A stretch of DNA of 64,000 nucleotides from the NCBI RefSeq assembly GCF_003112535.1, contig NZ_BEWA01000015.1:62001-126000 (forward strand), given 5' to 3'. Made by a program: the position numbers and the translations under genes. Shown here in pieces: positions 1 to 7,856 of this stretch. Origin of the DNA: Streptomyces rishiriensis. GTDB lineage: Bacteria; Actinomycetota; Actinomycetes; Streptomycetales; Streptomycetaceae. Each line of letters starts with the position of its first letter. Within the stretch, counting starts at the first letter, position 1. The notes below the pieces were generated by a model that was given only the letters and a program-made list of their open reading frames with translations, searched no databases and had not been told where the DNA came from.

Positions 1-217
1 CGGCCTCTCGCACGACATCCGCGCAGGCGTCGACGGCGAGAGCCTCCAGGTCGGGGTAGTGCACATAGAACGTGGCCCGTCCGACGCCCGCCCGGCGCAC
101 CAGCGCGGCCACCCCGACCTCCTCCAGCGGATGCTCGGCGCACTCCTGGAGCAGCGCGGTGCGCAGCCTGGCCCGGGTGCGGGCCGCGCGCGGGTCCTCG
201 GCCTCGCCCCGGGTCAC
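1..217 (-). CDS. TetR-family regulator, N-terminal part, cut by window edge
   Basis: Only the first 72 codons are inside the window. The GTG start overlaps the stop of the DUF1304 gene (GTGA), so the two are translationally coupled. The visible protein is a TetR-type DNA-binding domain: a short charged N-terminus, a first helix rich in Arg/Ala/Leu, then a helix-turn-helix ending in the diagnostic GRATFYVHY segment. The ligand-binding half lies outside the window. It probably represses its own operon through the inverted repeat at 615-637. Confidence 0.85.
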   Translation of the reverse strand, partial: MTRGEAEDPRAARTRARLRTALLQECAEHPLEEVGVAALVRRAGVGRATFYVHYPDLEALAVDACADVVREA

Positions 218-576
218 TGCGCGATCAGGACCGCGGCCAGGGCGATCGCGCCGGGAAGCGCCTGGGCGACCAGGATGCGCCGGTTCGCGGTGACCGCGCC
301 GTACACCCCCGCGACGATCACACAGGACAGGAAGAACACCTGCGCCCTGACCCCGGTCGGATCGGCGGCGACCAGCCCCCACACCAGCCCGGCCGCGAGG
401 AAGCCGTTGTACAGCCCCTGGTTGGCGGCCATCGAGGCGGTCCGCTTCGCCAGCTCGGCGTCGAAGCCGTGGAACGACATCCCCTGCGGCTTCTCCCACA
501 GGAACATCTCCATCACCAGGATGTAGAGGTGCAGCGCGGCCACCGATCCGACCAGCACGTTCGCCAGAATGTTCAT
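214..576 (-). CDS. DUF1304 family small membrane protein
   Basis: A 120-residue integral membrane protein with four hydrophobic segments (about residues 2-24, 52-72, 77-95 and 100-118). Length, the early WEKP motif, the ASMAANQGLYNGFLA block and the YGAVTANRR loop all match DUF1304, whose biochemical role is unknown. It is the first gene of an operon whose second gene encodes a TetR regulator that overlaps it by 4 bases. That arrangement suggests an inducible stress or efflux-linked membrane protein, which is inference from context only. Confidence 0.85.
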   Translation of the reverse strand: MNILANVLVGSVAALHLYILVMEMFLWEKPQGMSFHGFDAELAKRTASMAANQGLYNGFLAAGLVWGLVAADPTGVRAQVFFLSCVIVAGVYGAVTANRRILVAQALPGAIALAAVLIAQ

Positions 577-614
577 GCTCTCCCTCTACCCCTGCTTCTG
601 CTACTTCTCAGACG

Positions 615-637
615 GGTGTCCACTATAACGGGACACC
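615..637. promoter_or_regulatory. Probable TetR operator over the DUF1304-TetR promoter
   Basis: A perfect inverted repeat, GGTGTCC-N9-GGACACC, lies 39 bases upstream of the DUF1304 start. Read on the minus strand, the spacer contains TATAGT, a good -10 hexamer. A repressor bound here would cover the promoter of the DUF1304-TetR operon. Autoregulation by the adjacent TetR protein is inferred. Confidence 0.55.
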
Positions 638-787
638 TGTCCAGGAAGTCCAGGAGGTGGGCGCTCTGTGTGTGCGACCGCACGCGTGACGGGGCGTGGC
701 CGGTGGGCGACGGAAACGGGGGTATCCGCAAGATTCGGGGACGGGGACCCGCCCGCCCCGGCCCGGACCTCGCGGAGGAGAGACGAC

Positions 788-1177
788 ATGGCAGTGGTGA
801 AAGCGGGCGTCGTGGTGCTCGACTGTGCCGAGCCCGAGAAGCTCGCCGAGTTCTACAAGGGGCTGCTCGACGCCGAGGAGACCGGCATGAGCGCCAACCG
901 TGTGGAGATCAGGGGCGCGGACATCCGACTGGCCTTCCGGCGGGACGTCAACGCGACCCCGCCGAGCTGGCCCCGCCCCGAGAACTCCCTCCAGGCCCAT
1001 CTTGACTTCCTCGTCGACGACCTCGACGAGGTGGAGCGCAGGGTCGTGAGCCTGGGCGGTCGCCCGCTGGAGACCAAGGGCGCCCCCGGCCCGCACGAGG
1101 AACGAGGCTACGCCGACCCGGCCGGCCACTCCTTCACCCTGCGCCTCGAACCTTCCACCGCACCGAAGCAGGGCTGA
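788..1177 (+). CDS. VOC (glyoxalase/bleomycin-resistance fold) family protein
   Basis: A 129-residue protein. The start is fixed by a strong GGAGGAGAG Shine-Dalgarno sequence 6 bases ahead of the ATG. It has the two beta-alpha-beta-beta-beta units of the vicinal oxygen chelate fold: an N-terminal strand followed by DCAEPEKLAEFYKGLL, and a C-terminal unit around HLDFLVDDLDEVERRV ending in YADPAGHSFTL. This subtype is common in actinomycetes as a glyoxalase-like or resistance-like protein. The substrate cannot be read from sequence. Confidence 0.85.
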   Translation: MAVVKAGVVVLDCAEPEKLAEFYKGLLDAEETGMSANRVEIRGADIRLAFRRDVNATPPSWPRPENSLQAHLDFLVDDLDEVERRVVSLGGRPLETKGAPGPHEERGYADPAGHSFTLRLEPSTAPKQG

Positions 1178-1227
1178 AGCGGGACCCGGGCAAGGGCCGC
1201 GCCCGGGATCGACGTCCGGTCCGGGCG

Positions 1228-1290
1228 CCCCGGCAGCGACTCGGGGCCGCCCAACCGTCTCGGTTGGGCGGCCCCGAGTCGCTGCCGGGG
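1228..1290. terminator. Very long perfect hairpin, bidirectional terminator
   Basis: Arms 1228-1257 and 1261-1290 are perfectly complementary over 30 bp with a 3-base loop (TCT). It sits between the convergent VOC gene (ends 1177) and DUF4235 gene (ends 1314), where one symmetric terminator would serve both strands. Confidence 0.8.
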
Positions 1291-1313
1291 GACGGGCTTA
1301 CGCCGCCGGGTGC

Positions 1314-1610
1314 TCAGTCCCGGCCGGACTTCTCCTTCGCGGGCCAGACGCCGGTGGACCGTTCGATCGCCTTGGCGCCGGTCCGGTCGGCGGCGCTGCG
1401 TGCCGCGGCGAAGATCGCGCCCTGGACCGCCGCCGCCACCAGGATCTCGCCCCAGCCGCGGTCCCGGTCCAGGGCGTCGGGGGCGTCGTCCTCGTGACGG
1501 ATCGCCTTCCAGGCCTTGCGGAACGCGAGGCCCGCCAGGGCGCCGCTCGCCCAGCCGAGCGCGAAGCCCACGGGCTGGTACACGAGGGGCAGTTTCCTCT
1601 TCTTGGACAC
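1314..1610 (-). CDS. DUF4235 family small membrane protein
   Basis: A 98-residue protein with a basic N-terminus (MSKKRKLP), a first hydrophobic Gly/Ala helix (about 11-28), a charged linker and a second amphipathic helix (about 55-72). The FALGWASGALAGLAFRKAWK block matches DUF4235, a small actinobacterial membrane protein family of unknown function. The start is preceded by an AAAGGAGAG ribosome-binding site. Confidence 0.8.
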   Translation of the reverse strand: MSKKRKLPLVYQPVGFALGWASGALAGLAFRKAWKAIRHEDDAPDALDRDRGWGEILVAAAVQGAIFAAARSAADRTGAKAIERSTGVWPAKEKSGRD

Positions 1611-1641
1611 GTCGGTCTCTCCTTTGTGAGGGGTACGGGTC

Positions 1642-2661
1642 TCAGGGACGTCCCCGCACCGGAACCTGTTCCTCGGCGCGCACCGGTCCGGGAGGAGTCC
1701 CGTCGCCGAACGGACGGCCGCCGAGCTCCTCCCTGTGGTGAGGGGAGCGCCAGCCGGCCAGGTCCGGTCCGAGGGGGACGATCCGGGTCGGGTTGATGCC
1801 GGTGTGCACTCGGTAGTAGTGCCGCTTGATGTGGTCGAAGTCGACGGTGTCGCCGAAGCCGGGGGTCTGGAACAGATCGCGGGCGTAACCCCACAGAACC
1901 TGGTTCTCGGTCAGCTTCCACCGGTTGCACTTGAAGTGACCGTGATAGACGGCGTCGAAACGCACCAGTGTGGTGAACAGCCGGATGTCCGCCTCCGTGA
2001 TCGTGTCGCCGACCAGGTACCGCTGCCCTGCCAGCCGGGACGCCAGCAGGTCCAGACGCCGGAAGACGCCCGCGCACGCCTCCTCGTACTCCTTCTGCCC
2101 ACTCGCGAAACCCGCCCGGTACACCCCGTTGTTGACGTCCTCGTACACCCCGGTCATCACCGTGTCGATCTGGTCGCGCAGCCGTTCGGGGTACAGGTCG
2201 GGGGCGCCGGGGCGGTGCAGGGCCGACCACTCGGTGGCGAGGTCGAGGGTGAGCCGCTGGTAGTCGTTGGTCACCAGTTCGCCGCTGGGCACGTCCACGA
2301 CGGCCGGCACGCTGACCCCGCCCGGCGGATCGCTCTCCCGTCGCTCGTAGGCCTCGCTGAGGTAGCGGATGCCGAGCACGGGATCACGGCCGTCCGGGTC
2401 GAGGGTGAAGCGCCAGCTGCGGTCGTCCTGGATCGGGTCGGCGATCGCCATCGACAGCGCGTCCTCCAGGCCGAGGAGCCGCCGCGAGATCACCGCCCGG
2501 CTCGCCCACGGGCAGGCACGGCTGACGACCAGCCGGTAACGGCCCGCCTCGACGGGCCAGCCGTCGCGGCCGTCCGCCGTGACACGGTCGGTGAACCGGC
2601 TCGCGGACCGTTCGAACGACGTGTGCCCGTAGTCGGCGTTGTCGTCGCCCCCGTCGCCCAT
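1642..2661 (-). CDS. Glutathionyl-hydroquinone reductase-like (Xi-class GST) enzyme
   Basis: A 339-residue protein with a thioredoxin-like N-terminal half and an all-helical C-terminal GST half. The CPWA motif starts at Cys50, the catalytic cysteine of Xi-class enzymes (E. coli YqjG, yeast Ecm4), which reduce glutathionyl-hydroquinones. The C-terminal half contains GDTITEADIRLFTTLVRFDAVY, another family hallmark. The start is chosen for GGAGGAAGC just ahead of the ATG. Streptomyces uses mycothiol instead of glutathione, so the physiological substrate may be a mycothiol conjugate (inference). It is divergent from the CDF transporter gene. Confidence 0.88.
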   Translation of the reverse strand: MGDGGDDNADYGHTSFERSASRFTDRVTADGRDGWPVEAGRYRLVVSRACPWASRAVISRRLLGLEDALSMAIADPIQDDRSWRFTLDPDGRDPVLGIRYLSEAYERRESDPPGGVSVPAVVDVPSGELVTNDYQRLTLDLATEWSALHRPGAPDLYPERLRDQIDTVMTGVYEDVNNGVYRAGFASGQKEYEEACAGVFRRLDLLASRLAGQRYLVGDTITEADIRLFTTLVRFDAVYHGHFKCNRWKLTENQVLWGYARDLFQTPGFGDTVDFDHIKRHYYRVHTGINPTRIVPLGPDLAGWRSPHHREELGGRPFGDGTPPGPVRAEEQVPVRGRP

Positions 2662-2676
2662 GCTTCCTCCCGGTGG

Positions 2677-2750
2677 TGATGCGTGCCGTGCGTGATGCGT
2701 GTCGTGCGTCATGCGTGCCGTGCCTGATGCGGGCCGCGCGTGATCCGTTC
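2677..2750. repeat. Imperfect TGATGCGTGCCGTGC-like tandem repeat
   Basis: The spacer between the divergent Xi-GST and CDF genes carries about four degenerate copies of a 15-16 base unit built on TGATGCGTG and CGTGCG. Spacing and copies are imperfect. It may be a simple slippage product or a cluster of regulator sites. Confidence 0.4.
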
Positions 2751-2838
2751 TGTTCGTGATGCGTTCCCTGACCACCGCGTTCCCCGATTTCCGCCGACGG
2801 CACGGTGTGAGCCGCACCCGCCGGGGCAGTCGGCGAAC

Positions 2839-3870
2839 GTGAGCGGGACATCTTCAACACGGAACGCCGAACGCACAGGCGAAGAGACGACCCCGGAGAA
2901 AGGCGAGCGCGGTGCCGAACGGAACGCCGACCGGAAGACACGTGTCACGGTTCTGGTGGCGCTTGCCGCCAACCTGATCATCGCGGCGGCGAAGGCGGTG
3001 GGCGGCCTGCTGGCGGGCTCGCCCGCGCTGCTGTCGGAGGCCGCGCACTCCGTGGCCGACAGTCTGAACGAGGTCTTCCTCCTCGCCGCGCTGCGCCGCA
3101 GCCGCCGCCCCGCCGACCGACGGCACCCCTTCGGCTACGGCAAGGAACGGTTCTTCTGGTCGCTGCTCGCCGCCGTCGGGATCTTCGTGATGGGCGGCTG
3201 CTTCTCCGTCTTCCAGGGCGTCGAGGCCCTTCGGTCGGGCGCCGAGGAGAAGACGAGCGGGTATGTGGCCGGCCTGATCGTGCTCGGCGTGTCCTTCCTG
3301 GCCGAGGGCGCCTCACTGCTGCGGGCGCTGCACCAGGTCCGCGCGCAGGGCGGCACCGTCGCGGGGCTGCGCGACCCGGCCCTGCGCACGGTCGTCGCCG
3401 AGGACGGCACGGCGGTGCTCGGCGTCACCCTGGCCGCGGTCGGGATGGCCCTGCACATGGTCACCGGGCAGGTCGTGTGGGAGGCGTCCGCCTCGCTGGC
3501 GATCGGCGCGCTGCTCGTCTTCGTCGCCTACCGGCTGGGGCGTGACGCCCGTGACCAGCTCATCGGCGAGGCCGCCGACCCCGAGACCGGCGCGCGCATC
3601 CGCGCACTGCTCGACGCCCAGCCCGAGATCGACAGCGTGGAAGCGCTGTTCACGATGAAGATGGGCCTGGACTCGGCCCTGGTGGCGGCCCGCATCGACC
3701 TCATGCCGGGCATGGACAGCGAGCGAGTGGAGGAGGTCGCCGTCCGCATCAAGCGCTCGATCGCCGGCGTGGTTCCCGAGGCCGACCAGATCTTCCTGGA
3801 CGTGACCGACCGTCCCACGCGCGAGGCAGAAGAAAGCCCCGCCGCGACGGGGGAGCGCGGCGGGGCCTGA
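2839..3870 (+). CDS. Cation diffusion facilitator (CDF) family metal transporter
   Basis: About 343 residues if the GTG at 2839 is used; an in-frame ATG at 2740 would give a longer version, and no strong ribosome-binding site decides. After a charged 35-residue N-terminus come six membrane helices. Helix 2 holds H70-S-V-A-D74 (SEAAHSVADS), the usual metal-binding pair of CDF proteins. A DRRHPFGYGKERF loop follows. The cytoplasmic C-terminal domain (about 265-330) has the CDF dimerisation fold with VEALFTMKMG. CDF proteins export divalent metals (Zn, Fe, Mn, Co) by proton antiport; the metal here is not determined. Confidence 0.88.
   Translation: MSGTSSTRNAERTGEETTPEKGERGAERNADRKTRVTVLVALAANLIIAAAKAVGGLLAGSPALLSEAAHSVADSLNEVFLLAALRRSRRPADRRHPFGYGKERFFWSLLAAVGIFVMGGCFSVFQGVEALRSGAEEKTSGYVAGLIVLGVSFLAEGASLLRALHQVRAQGGTVAGLRDPALRTVVAEDGTAVLGVTLAAVGMALHMVTGQVVWEASASLAIGALLVFVAYRLGRDARDQLIGEAADPETGARIRALLDAQPEIDSVEALFTMKMGLDSALVAARIDLMPGMDSERVEEVAVRIKRSIAGVVPEADQIFLDVTDRPTREAEESPAATGERGGA
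3836..3866 (+). terminator. Hairpin overlapping the end of the CDF gene
   Basis: An 11-bp perfect stem (GCCCCGCCGCG with its complement) and a 9-base loop lie within the last codons, just before the TGA at 3868-3870. Probable intrinsic terminator. Confidence 0.5.
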
Positions 3871-4026
3871 GAGTCGGTTGCCCGGCGCGAACGCCTTCAT
3901 GCCCGAACCGGCGGAATCTTCTTCCGGGAGATGCCTGCGACGCCCCGGACGCCTCGGAGGCCTGAGCCGCCTGAGCCGCATGAGCCGCATGATCCGCGAC
4001 GCCTGAGTCGCACGACCCGCGCAGAG

Positions 4027-4052
4027 GGGCCCTCCGCATCGGCGGAGGGCCC
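4027..4052. terminator. Hairpin terminator downstream of the Ddn-like gene
   Basis: A perfect 11-bp stem GGGCCCTCCGC/GCGGAGGGCCC with loop ATCG, lying between the convergent CDF gene and the Ddn-like gene that ends at 4084. The bases from about 3930 to 4015 hold short degenerate repeats (GCCTGAG, GCATGAGCC) and no credible gene. Confidence 0.65.
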
Positions 4053-4083
4053 TTCCGTATCCGGGGCGGGTTGCGCTCTCGGG

Positions 4084-4533
4084 TCAGCTGCCGCCGTCAG
4101 GTTCCACGACGAACACCGGGATCTCCCGGTCCGTCTTCTTCTGGTAGTCCGCGTACGGCGGATAGGCGGCGACGGCGCGCTCCCACCACTCGGCCTTCTC
4201 CGCGCCGGTGACCTCGCGGGCCGTCATGTCCCGCTTCTGCGGCCCGTCCTGGAGCTCGACGTGCGGCTCGGCCTTGACGTTGTGGTACCAGACCGGGTGC
4301 TTCGGCGCGCCGCCCTGGGAAGCCACCAGCGCGTACCGGCCGTCGTGCTCGACCCGCATCAGAGGCGTCTTGCGCAGCTTCCCGCTCTTCGCGCCCCGGG
4401 TCGTCAGCAGGATGACGGGCATTCCCGTGTCCCGCAGCGTCGTCGCCTCCTTGCCGCCGGAGCGTTCGTACTGCTCCACCTGGTCGCGCACCCACTGCTC
4501 CGGGCTGGGCTCGTACTCGCCTTCGAGAGGCAT
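4084..4533 (-). CDS. Ddn-like F420-dependent nitroreductase/quinone reductase family protein
   Basis: A 149-residue protein of the split-beta-barrel Ddn/DUF385 family, whose members use deazaflavin F420 to reduce quinones or nitro-aromatics. Visible hallmarks are ILLTTRGAKSGKLRKTPL (the phosphate-binding loop for F420), LVASQGGAPKHPVWYHNV and the WWERAVAAYPPYADYQ segment. The ATG at 4533 is preferred because AAGGGGACGG lies ahead of it; upstream in-frame ATGs (4569, 4635) would add a low-complexity Thr/Asp tail. Confidence 0.85.
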   Translation of the reverse strand: MPLEGEYEPSPEQWVRDQVEQYERSGGKEATTLRDTGMPVILLTTRGAKSGKLRKTPLMRVEHDGRYALVASQGGAPKHPVWYHNVKAEPHVELQDGPQKRDMTAREVTGAEKAEWWERAVAAYPPYADYQKKTDREIPVFVVEPDGGS

Positions 4534-4698
4534 GGCATCCGTCCCCTTCGTCGTGTCGTCCGTCGTCATGGCGGCCGTCGTGTCCGGCGGCATGCCGTCG
4601 TCGCGCGATGCGTGTCGCACACGTCGGTCCCGCACACGTCCGTCCCGCGTCGTGCTTCAACACCGGTACCCGCCTGTTTCATCCGTACGTCGGCGGGC

Positions 4699-5322
4699 CT
4701 ACGACACCATCCGAACGGCGAGCCCCGTCATCACCGCGCTCGACAGGAGCGCCGTCGCCAGCCGGCCGCGGTGACCGGTCAGGGCACGGCCCAGCAGCGC
4801 GCCGCCCCCGGCGAGCAGCACCTGCCAGCTCGCCGACGCGACGAAGGCCGCCAGCACGAACACCCCCTGGTCCAGGGGGCGTACCGCGTCGTCGGCGCCG
4901 TTGCCGAGGACCAGCGCGGCGAAGTAGACCACGGTCGTCGGGTTGAGGAGGGTGATGCCGAGGAGGCTCAGGAACGCCCGCGCAGGGCTCGGCGGAGGCG
5001 GGGCGGAGCGCGTGCTGAGCCGGTGGGCCCGGTACTGCCGCAGCGCCGTGACCGCGCCCCGGGCCGCCAGGACGAGCAGCACCAGGGCCGAGGCCCAGCG
5101 CAGGGGCGTCAGCACCGGCCGCAGCACGGCGGCGACGGCGGCGCCCCCGGCCGTGGCGACCAGGGCGTACAGCCCGTCGGCGGTGGCGATGCCGAGCGCG
5201 GCGCACACACCGGTGCGCAGGGAGGTGCGTGCGGTGAGGGAGATGAGGTAGGTCGCGACCGCGCCGACGGGTACGGCGATGCCGTATCCCGCGATCAGGC
5301 CCGCGACGAGCGCGGCCGTCAC
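4699..5322 (-). CDS. LysE/RhtB family amino-acid or small-molecule exporter
   Basis: About 207 residues from a GTG at 5322, the usual length for the family. It begins inside the first membrane helix (LVAGLIAGYGIAVPVGAV), which carries the conserved Gly/Pro pattern of LysE helix 1. Further hydrophobic segments follow, with a central basic Pro-rich loop (about 105-125) and the family signature LLGITLLNPTTVVYFAAL. LysE proteins export amino acids or related metabolites. The start is uncertain because the frame stays open for another 100 codons upstream, but that extension is Ala/Arg-rich and unlike the family. Confidence 0.8.
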   Translation of the reverse strand: MTAALVAGLIAGYGIAVPVGAVATYLISLTARTSLRTGVCAALGIATADGLYALVATAGGAAVAAVLRPVLTPLRWASALVLLVLAARGAVTALRQYRAHRLSTRSAPPPPSPARAFLSLLGITLLNPTTVVYFAALVLGNGADDAVRPLDQGVFVLAAFVASASWQVLLAGGGALLGRALTGHRGRLATALLSSAVMTGLAVRMVS

Positions 5323-5675
5323 GAGGCCGCGGCGCCGGGCCTTTGGGGGACGCCGGGCTGCTGCTGGACCGCGGCCGGGGAGGAGGCGGCGGACATCGGC
5401 AGCGGCAGGGCTTCGTAGGTGGACATGGCCGGATACTGCGGGTGGCGACCGCCGGACGGCAACTGTTTTTCCCCAGGCCTTTGCCCACGCCGCTGTCGAA
5501 GCTGCCTGGTCCGCTGCCGAGGCCGCCTGATCCGCCGCAGAGGCAGCGCTCCGGAGCGAAGGGTTCCGGCCGTATCGCCCGATTCGTCGATCTGGCCGAA
5601 CTCCGCGTCGCCTTATAGGTGCCCGGGGCATCTAATGAAGATCGGCAGGACGCACCCCTCGTCTGCGAGGTCACG
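5323..5675. other. Intergenic region between divergent LysE and P450 genes
   Basis: No convincing gene was seen. It contains a Gly/Ala/Arg-coding stretch that could be an N-terminal extension of the LysE gene and several GCCGCCTGATCCGCCG-like short repeats near 5510-5550. A TATAGG at 5614-5619 could be a -10 element for the P450 gene. Promoters for both genes should lie here. Confidence 0.4.
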
Positions 5676-6986
5676 ATGACGGACACCCAGGTCACGACGG
5701 ACACCCAGGACACGGCGGACAACCCGGTCACCACGGACGCCCGGATCGCCATGCGCGGCGAAGGCGCGGCGAGCCCGGCGGAGGCGGCGGCGCGGGAGCA
5801 GGCCCCCGTCGCCTTCCCGCAGGACCGGACCTGCCCCTATCGGCCGCCGGCCGCCTACGACCCCCTGCGCGACTCCCGTCCGCTCGCCCGCGTCACCCTC
5901 TACGACGGCGCCACCGCCTGGCTGGTCACCGGTCACGAGACGGCCCGCGCTCTGCTCGCGGACCCCCGGCTGTCGACCGATCGCACCCGCCCCGGCTACC
6001 CGGCGACCTCGCCCCGGCTGCGGGCCCTGCCGGACCGCAGGGTCGCCCTGCTCAACGTCGACGACCCCGAACACCACGCCCAGCGCCGGCTGGTGCTGGC
6101 GAACTTCACCCTCAAGCGCGCCACGGCCATGCGCCCGGCCATCCAGCGCGTCGTCGACGAGCGGATCGAGGCCATGCTGGCGCAGGGACCGCCCGCGGAG
6201 CTGGTGAGCGCCTTCGCGTTGCCCGTGCCGTCCACGGTGATCTGTGAGCTGCTGGGTGTTCCGTACGCCGACCACGAGTTCTTCGAGGAGCAGTCGCGGC
6301 GTCTGCTGCGCAGCAGGGTGCAGCAGGAAGTGCGCGAGGCGCGCGACCGTCTCGACGGCTACCTCGGCGCGCTGATCGACCGCAAGCTGGAGGACCCGTC
6401 CGGCGACGGCGTCCTCGACGCCCTGGTCGACCAGCAGGTGCGCGAGGGGACGGTGGACCGCGAGGAGGCCGTCGCGCTGGCCACGATCCTGCTGGTCGCC
6501 GGGCACGAGACGACCGCCAACATGATCTCCCTCGGCGTGTACACCCTGCTCCAGCACCCCGAGCGGCTGGCCGAGCTGCGAGCCGACCCGTCGCTGCTGC
6601 CGGCGGCCGTCGAGGAGCTGATGCGGATGCTGTCCATCGCGGACGGCCTGCTGCGGCAGGCCACCGAGGACATCGACGTCGGCGGGACGACGATCCGGGC
6701 CGGGGACGGCGTGGTCTTCGCCACCTCGGTCATCAACCGCGACGAGAGCGCCTTCCCCGCGCCGGACGCCCTCGACTGGAGCCGTTCCGCCCGCCACCAC
6801 GTGGCCTTCGGCTTCGGCATCCACCAGTGCCTGGGCCAGAACCTGGCCCGCGCCGAACTGGAGATCGCCCTGGGCACGCTCTTGGCGCGGCTGCCCGGCC
6901 TGCGCCTGGCCGTTCCCGCCGAGGAGGCCCGCTTCAAGCCCGGCGACACCATTCAGGGGATGCTGGACCTCCCCGTGACCTGGTGA
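5676..6986 (+). CDS. Cytochrome P450, CYP105-like
   Basis: A 436-residue soluble bacterial P450 monooxygenase. The I-helix motif AGHETT (residues 275-280) supplies the proton-delivery Glu/Thr pair. The K-helix ExxR occurs as EELMR, and the haem-thiolate loop FGFGIHQCLGQNLAR places the iron ligand at Cys385. Overall spacing and FGFGIHQCLGQ resemble the CYP105 family, common Streptomyces enzymes that oxidise xenobiotics and macrolide- or polyene-like products. The ATG at 5676 follows GCGAGG; a GTG at 5619 in the same frame is an alternative. The ferredoxin gene follows after 11 bases, so they are co-transcribed redox partners. Confidence 0.92.
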   Translation: MTDTQVTTDTQDTADNPVTTDARIAMRGEGAASPAEAAAREQAPVAFPQDRTCPYRPPAAYDPLRDSRPLARVTLYDGATAWLVTGHETARALLADPRLSTDRTRPGYPATSPRLRALPDRRVALLNVDDPEHHAQRRLVLANFTLKRATAMRPAIQRVVDERIEAMLAQGPPAELVSAFALPVPSTVICELLGVPYADHEFFEEQSRRLLRSRVQQEVREARDRLDGYLGALIDRKLEDPSGDGVLDALVDQQVREGTVDREEAVALATILLVAGHETTANMISLGVYTLLQHPERLAELRADPSLLPAAVEELMRMLSIADGLLRQATEDIDVGGTTIRAGDGVVFATSVINRDESAFPAPDALDWSRSARHHVAFGFGIHQCLGQNLARAELEIALGTLLARLPGLRLAVPAEEARFKPGDTIQGMLDLPVTW

Positions 6987-6997
6987 GGGGCCGCCAC

Positions 6998-7198
6998 ATG
7001 GACATCCACATCGACACGGACGTCTGCATCGGCGCGGGCCAGTGCGCCCTGGCCGCCCCGGGCGTCTTCACCCAGGACGACGACGGCTTCAGCGCCCTGC
7101 TGCCCGGCCGTGAGGACGGCGGGGGCGAACCGATGCTCCGGGAGGCCGCGCGCGCCTGCCCGGTCGGCGCGATCAAGCTGTCCGGACCGCCCGGCTGA
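6998..7198 (+). CDS. Single [3Fe-4S] ferredoxin, P450 partner
   Basis: A 66-residue small ferredoxin. Cysteines at 10, 16 and 54 (CIGAGQC and ARACPVGAI) match the three-cysteine pattern of actinomycete [3Fe-4S] ferredoxins, where the fourth ligand position is non-cysteine. It lies 11 bases after the P450 stop, with GAGGGG as ribosome-binding site, and would pass single electrons to that P450. No ferredoxin reductase is encoded nearby, so a reductase from elsewhere in the genome must be used. Confidence 0.93.
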   Translation: MDIHIDTDVCIGAGQCALAAPGVFTQDDDGFSALLPGREDGGGEPMLREAARACPVGAIKLSGPPG

Positions 7199-7292
7199 CG
7201 CCCGCCGGAGGGCGTCTCCCGGCCGGGCGGCAGCCGCGCCGCCCCGCGGGGCTGAGCACGGGGCGCCCCTCCTGCTTCAGTAGGGTTCGCGG

Positions 7293-7808
7293 GTGACCCC
7301 ACAGGACGAACAGCAGCCGTTCCTCTACCTCGTGGTCTGCGCCGCGGGCGTCGCCGCGGACGTCGGCGAACTGATCACCGCCGCACAGAAGCGGCGGTGG
7401 CGGGTCGGTGTCATCGCCACGCCGCCCGCCATGAACGGCTTCTTCGACGTCGCCGCCGTCGAGGCGCAGACCGGGCGTCCGATCCGCTCCGCCTGGCGAC
7501 GGCCCGGCGATCCGCGGCCGTTCCCGGACCCCGACGCGGTCGTGGTCGCCCCGGCCACCTTCAACACCGTCAACAAGTGGGCGGCGGGAGTGGCCGACAC
7601 GCTCGCGCTGGGCACCCTGTGCGAGGCCGCCGGACTCGGCGTCCCCGTCGGCGTCCTGCCCTGCGTGAACGAGACCCTGGCCCGTCATCCCGCCTACCGG
7701 GACAGCCTGATACGGCTGAGCGCGATGGGCGTCCGGTTCGCCCCCGCCGACGACCGTGCCGCTGGGGAGGGGTTCGGGTGGGAGCGGGCGCTGGACCTGC
7801 TCGACTGA
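7293..7808 (+). CDS. Flavoprotein (HFCD / phosphopantothenoylcysteine decarboxylase-like)
   Basis: A 171-residue protein with a Rossmann-like HFCD flavoprotein fold: an N-terminal strand LYLVVCAAGVAAD, then VAPATFNTVNKWAAGVADTLALG (the family's substrate/FMN loop with PATFN) and VPVGVLPCVNETLA. Relatives include CoaC/Dfp and EpiD, which oxidatively decarboxylate peptidyl or pantothenoyl cysteine, but many Streptomyces members are simply annotated as flavoproteins. The start may be leaderless: TAGGGT (7281-7286) ends 6 bases before the GTG. No RiPP precursor is adjacent. Confidence 0.82.
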   Translation: MTPQDEQQPFLYLVVCAAGVAADVGELITAAQKRRWRVGVIATPPAMNGFFDVAAVEAQTGRPIRSAWRRPGDPRPFPDPDAVVVAPATFNTVNKWAAGVADTLALGTLCEAAGLGVPVGVLPCVNETLARHPAYRDSLIRLSAMGVRFAPADDRAAGEGFGWERALDLLD

Positions 7809-7856
7809 ACCGGTGCGGTGCGGTGCGGTGCGACGGGGCGGGGGCGGGCGGGGGAC

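Noticed and set aside
7293..7808. RiPP decarboxylase (EpiD-like) in a peptide cluster
   Set aside because: The fold fits, but no precursor peptide or lanthionine enzyme is near it; the NHLM peptide at 35 kb has no C-terminal Cys for it to act on.
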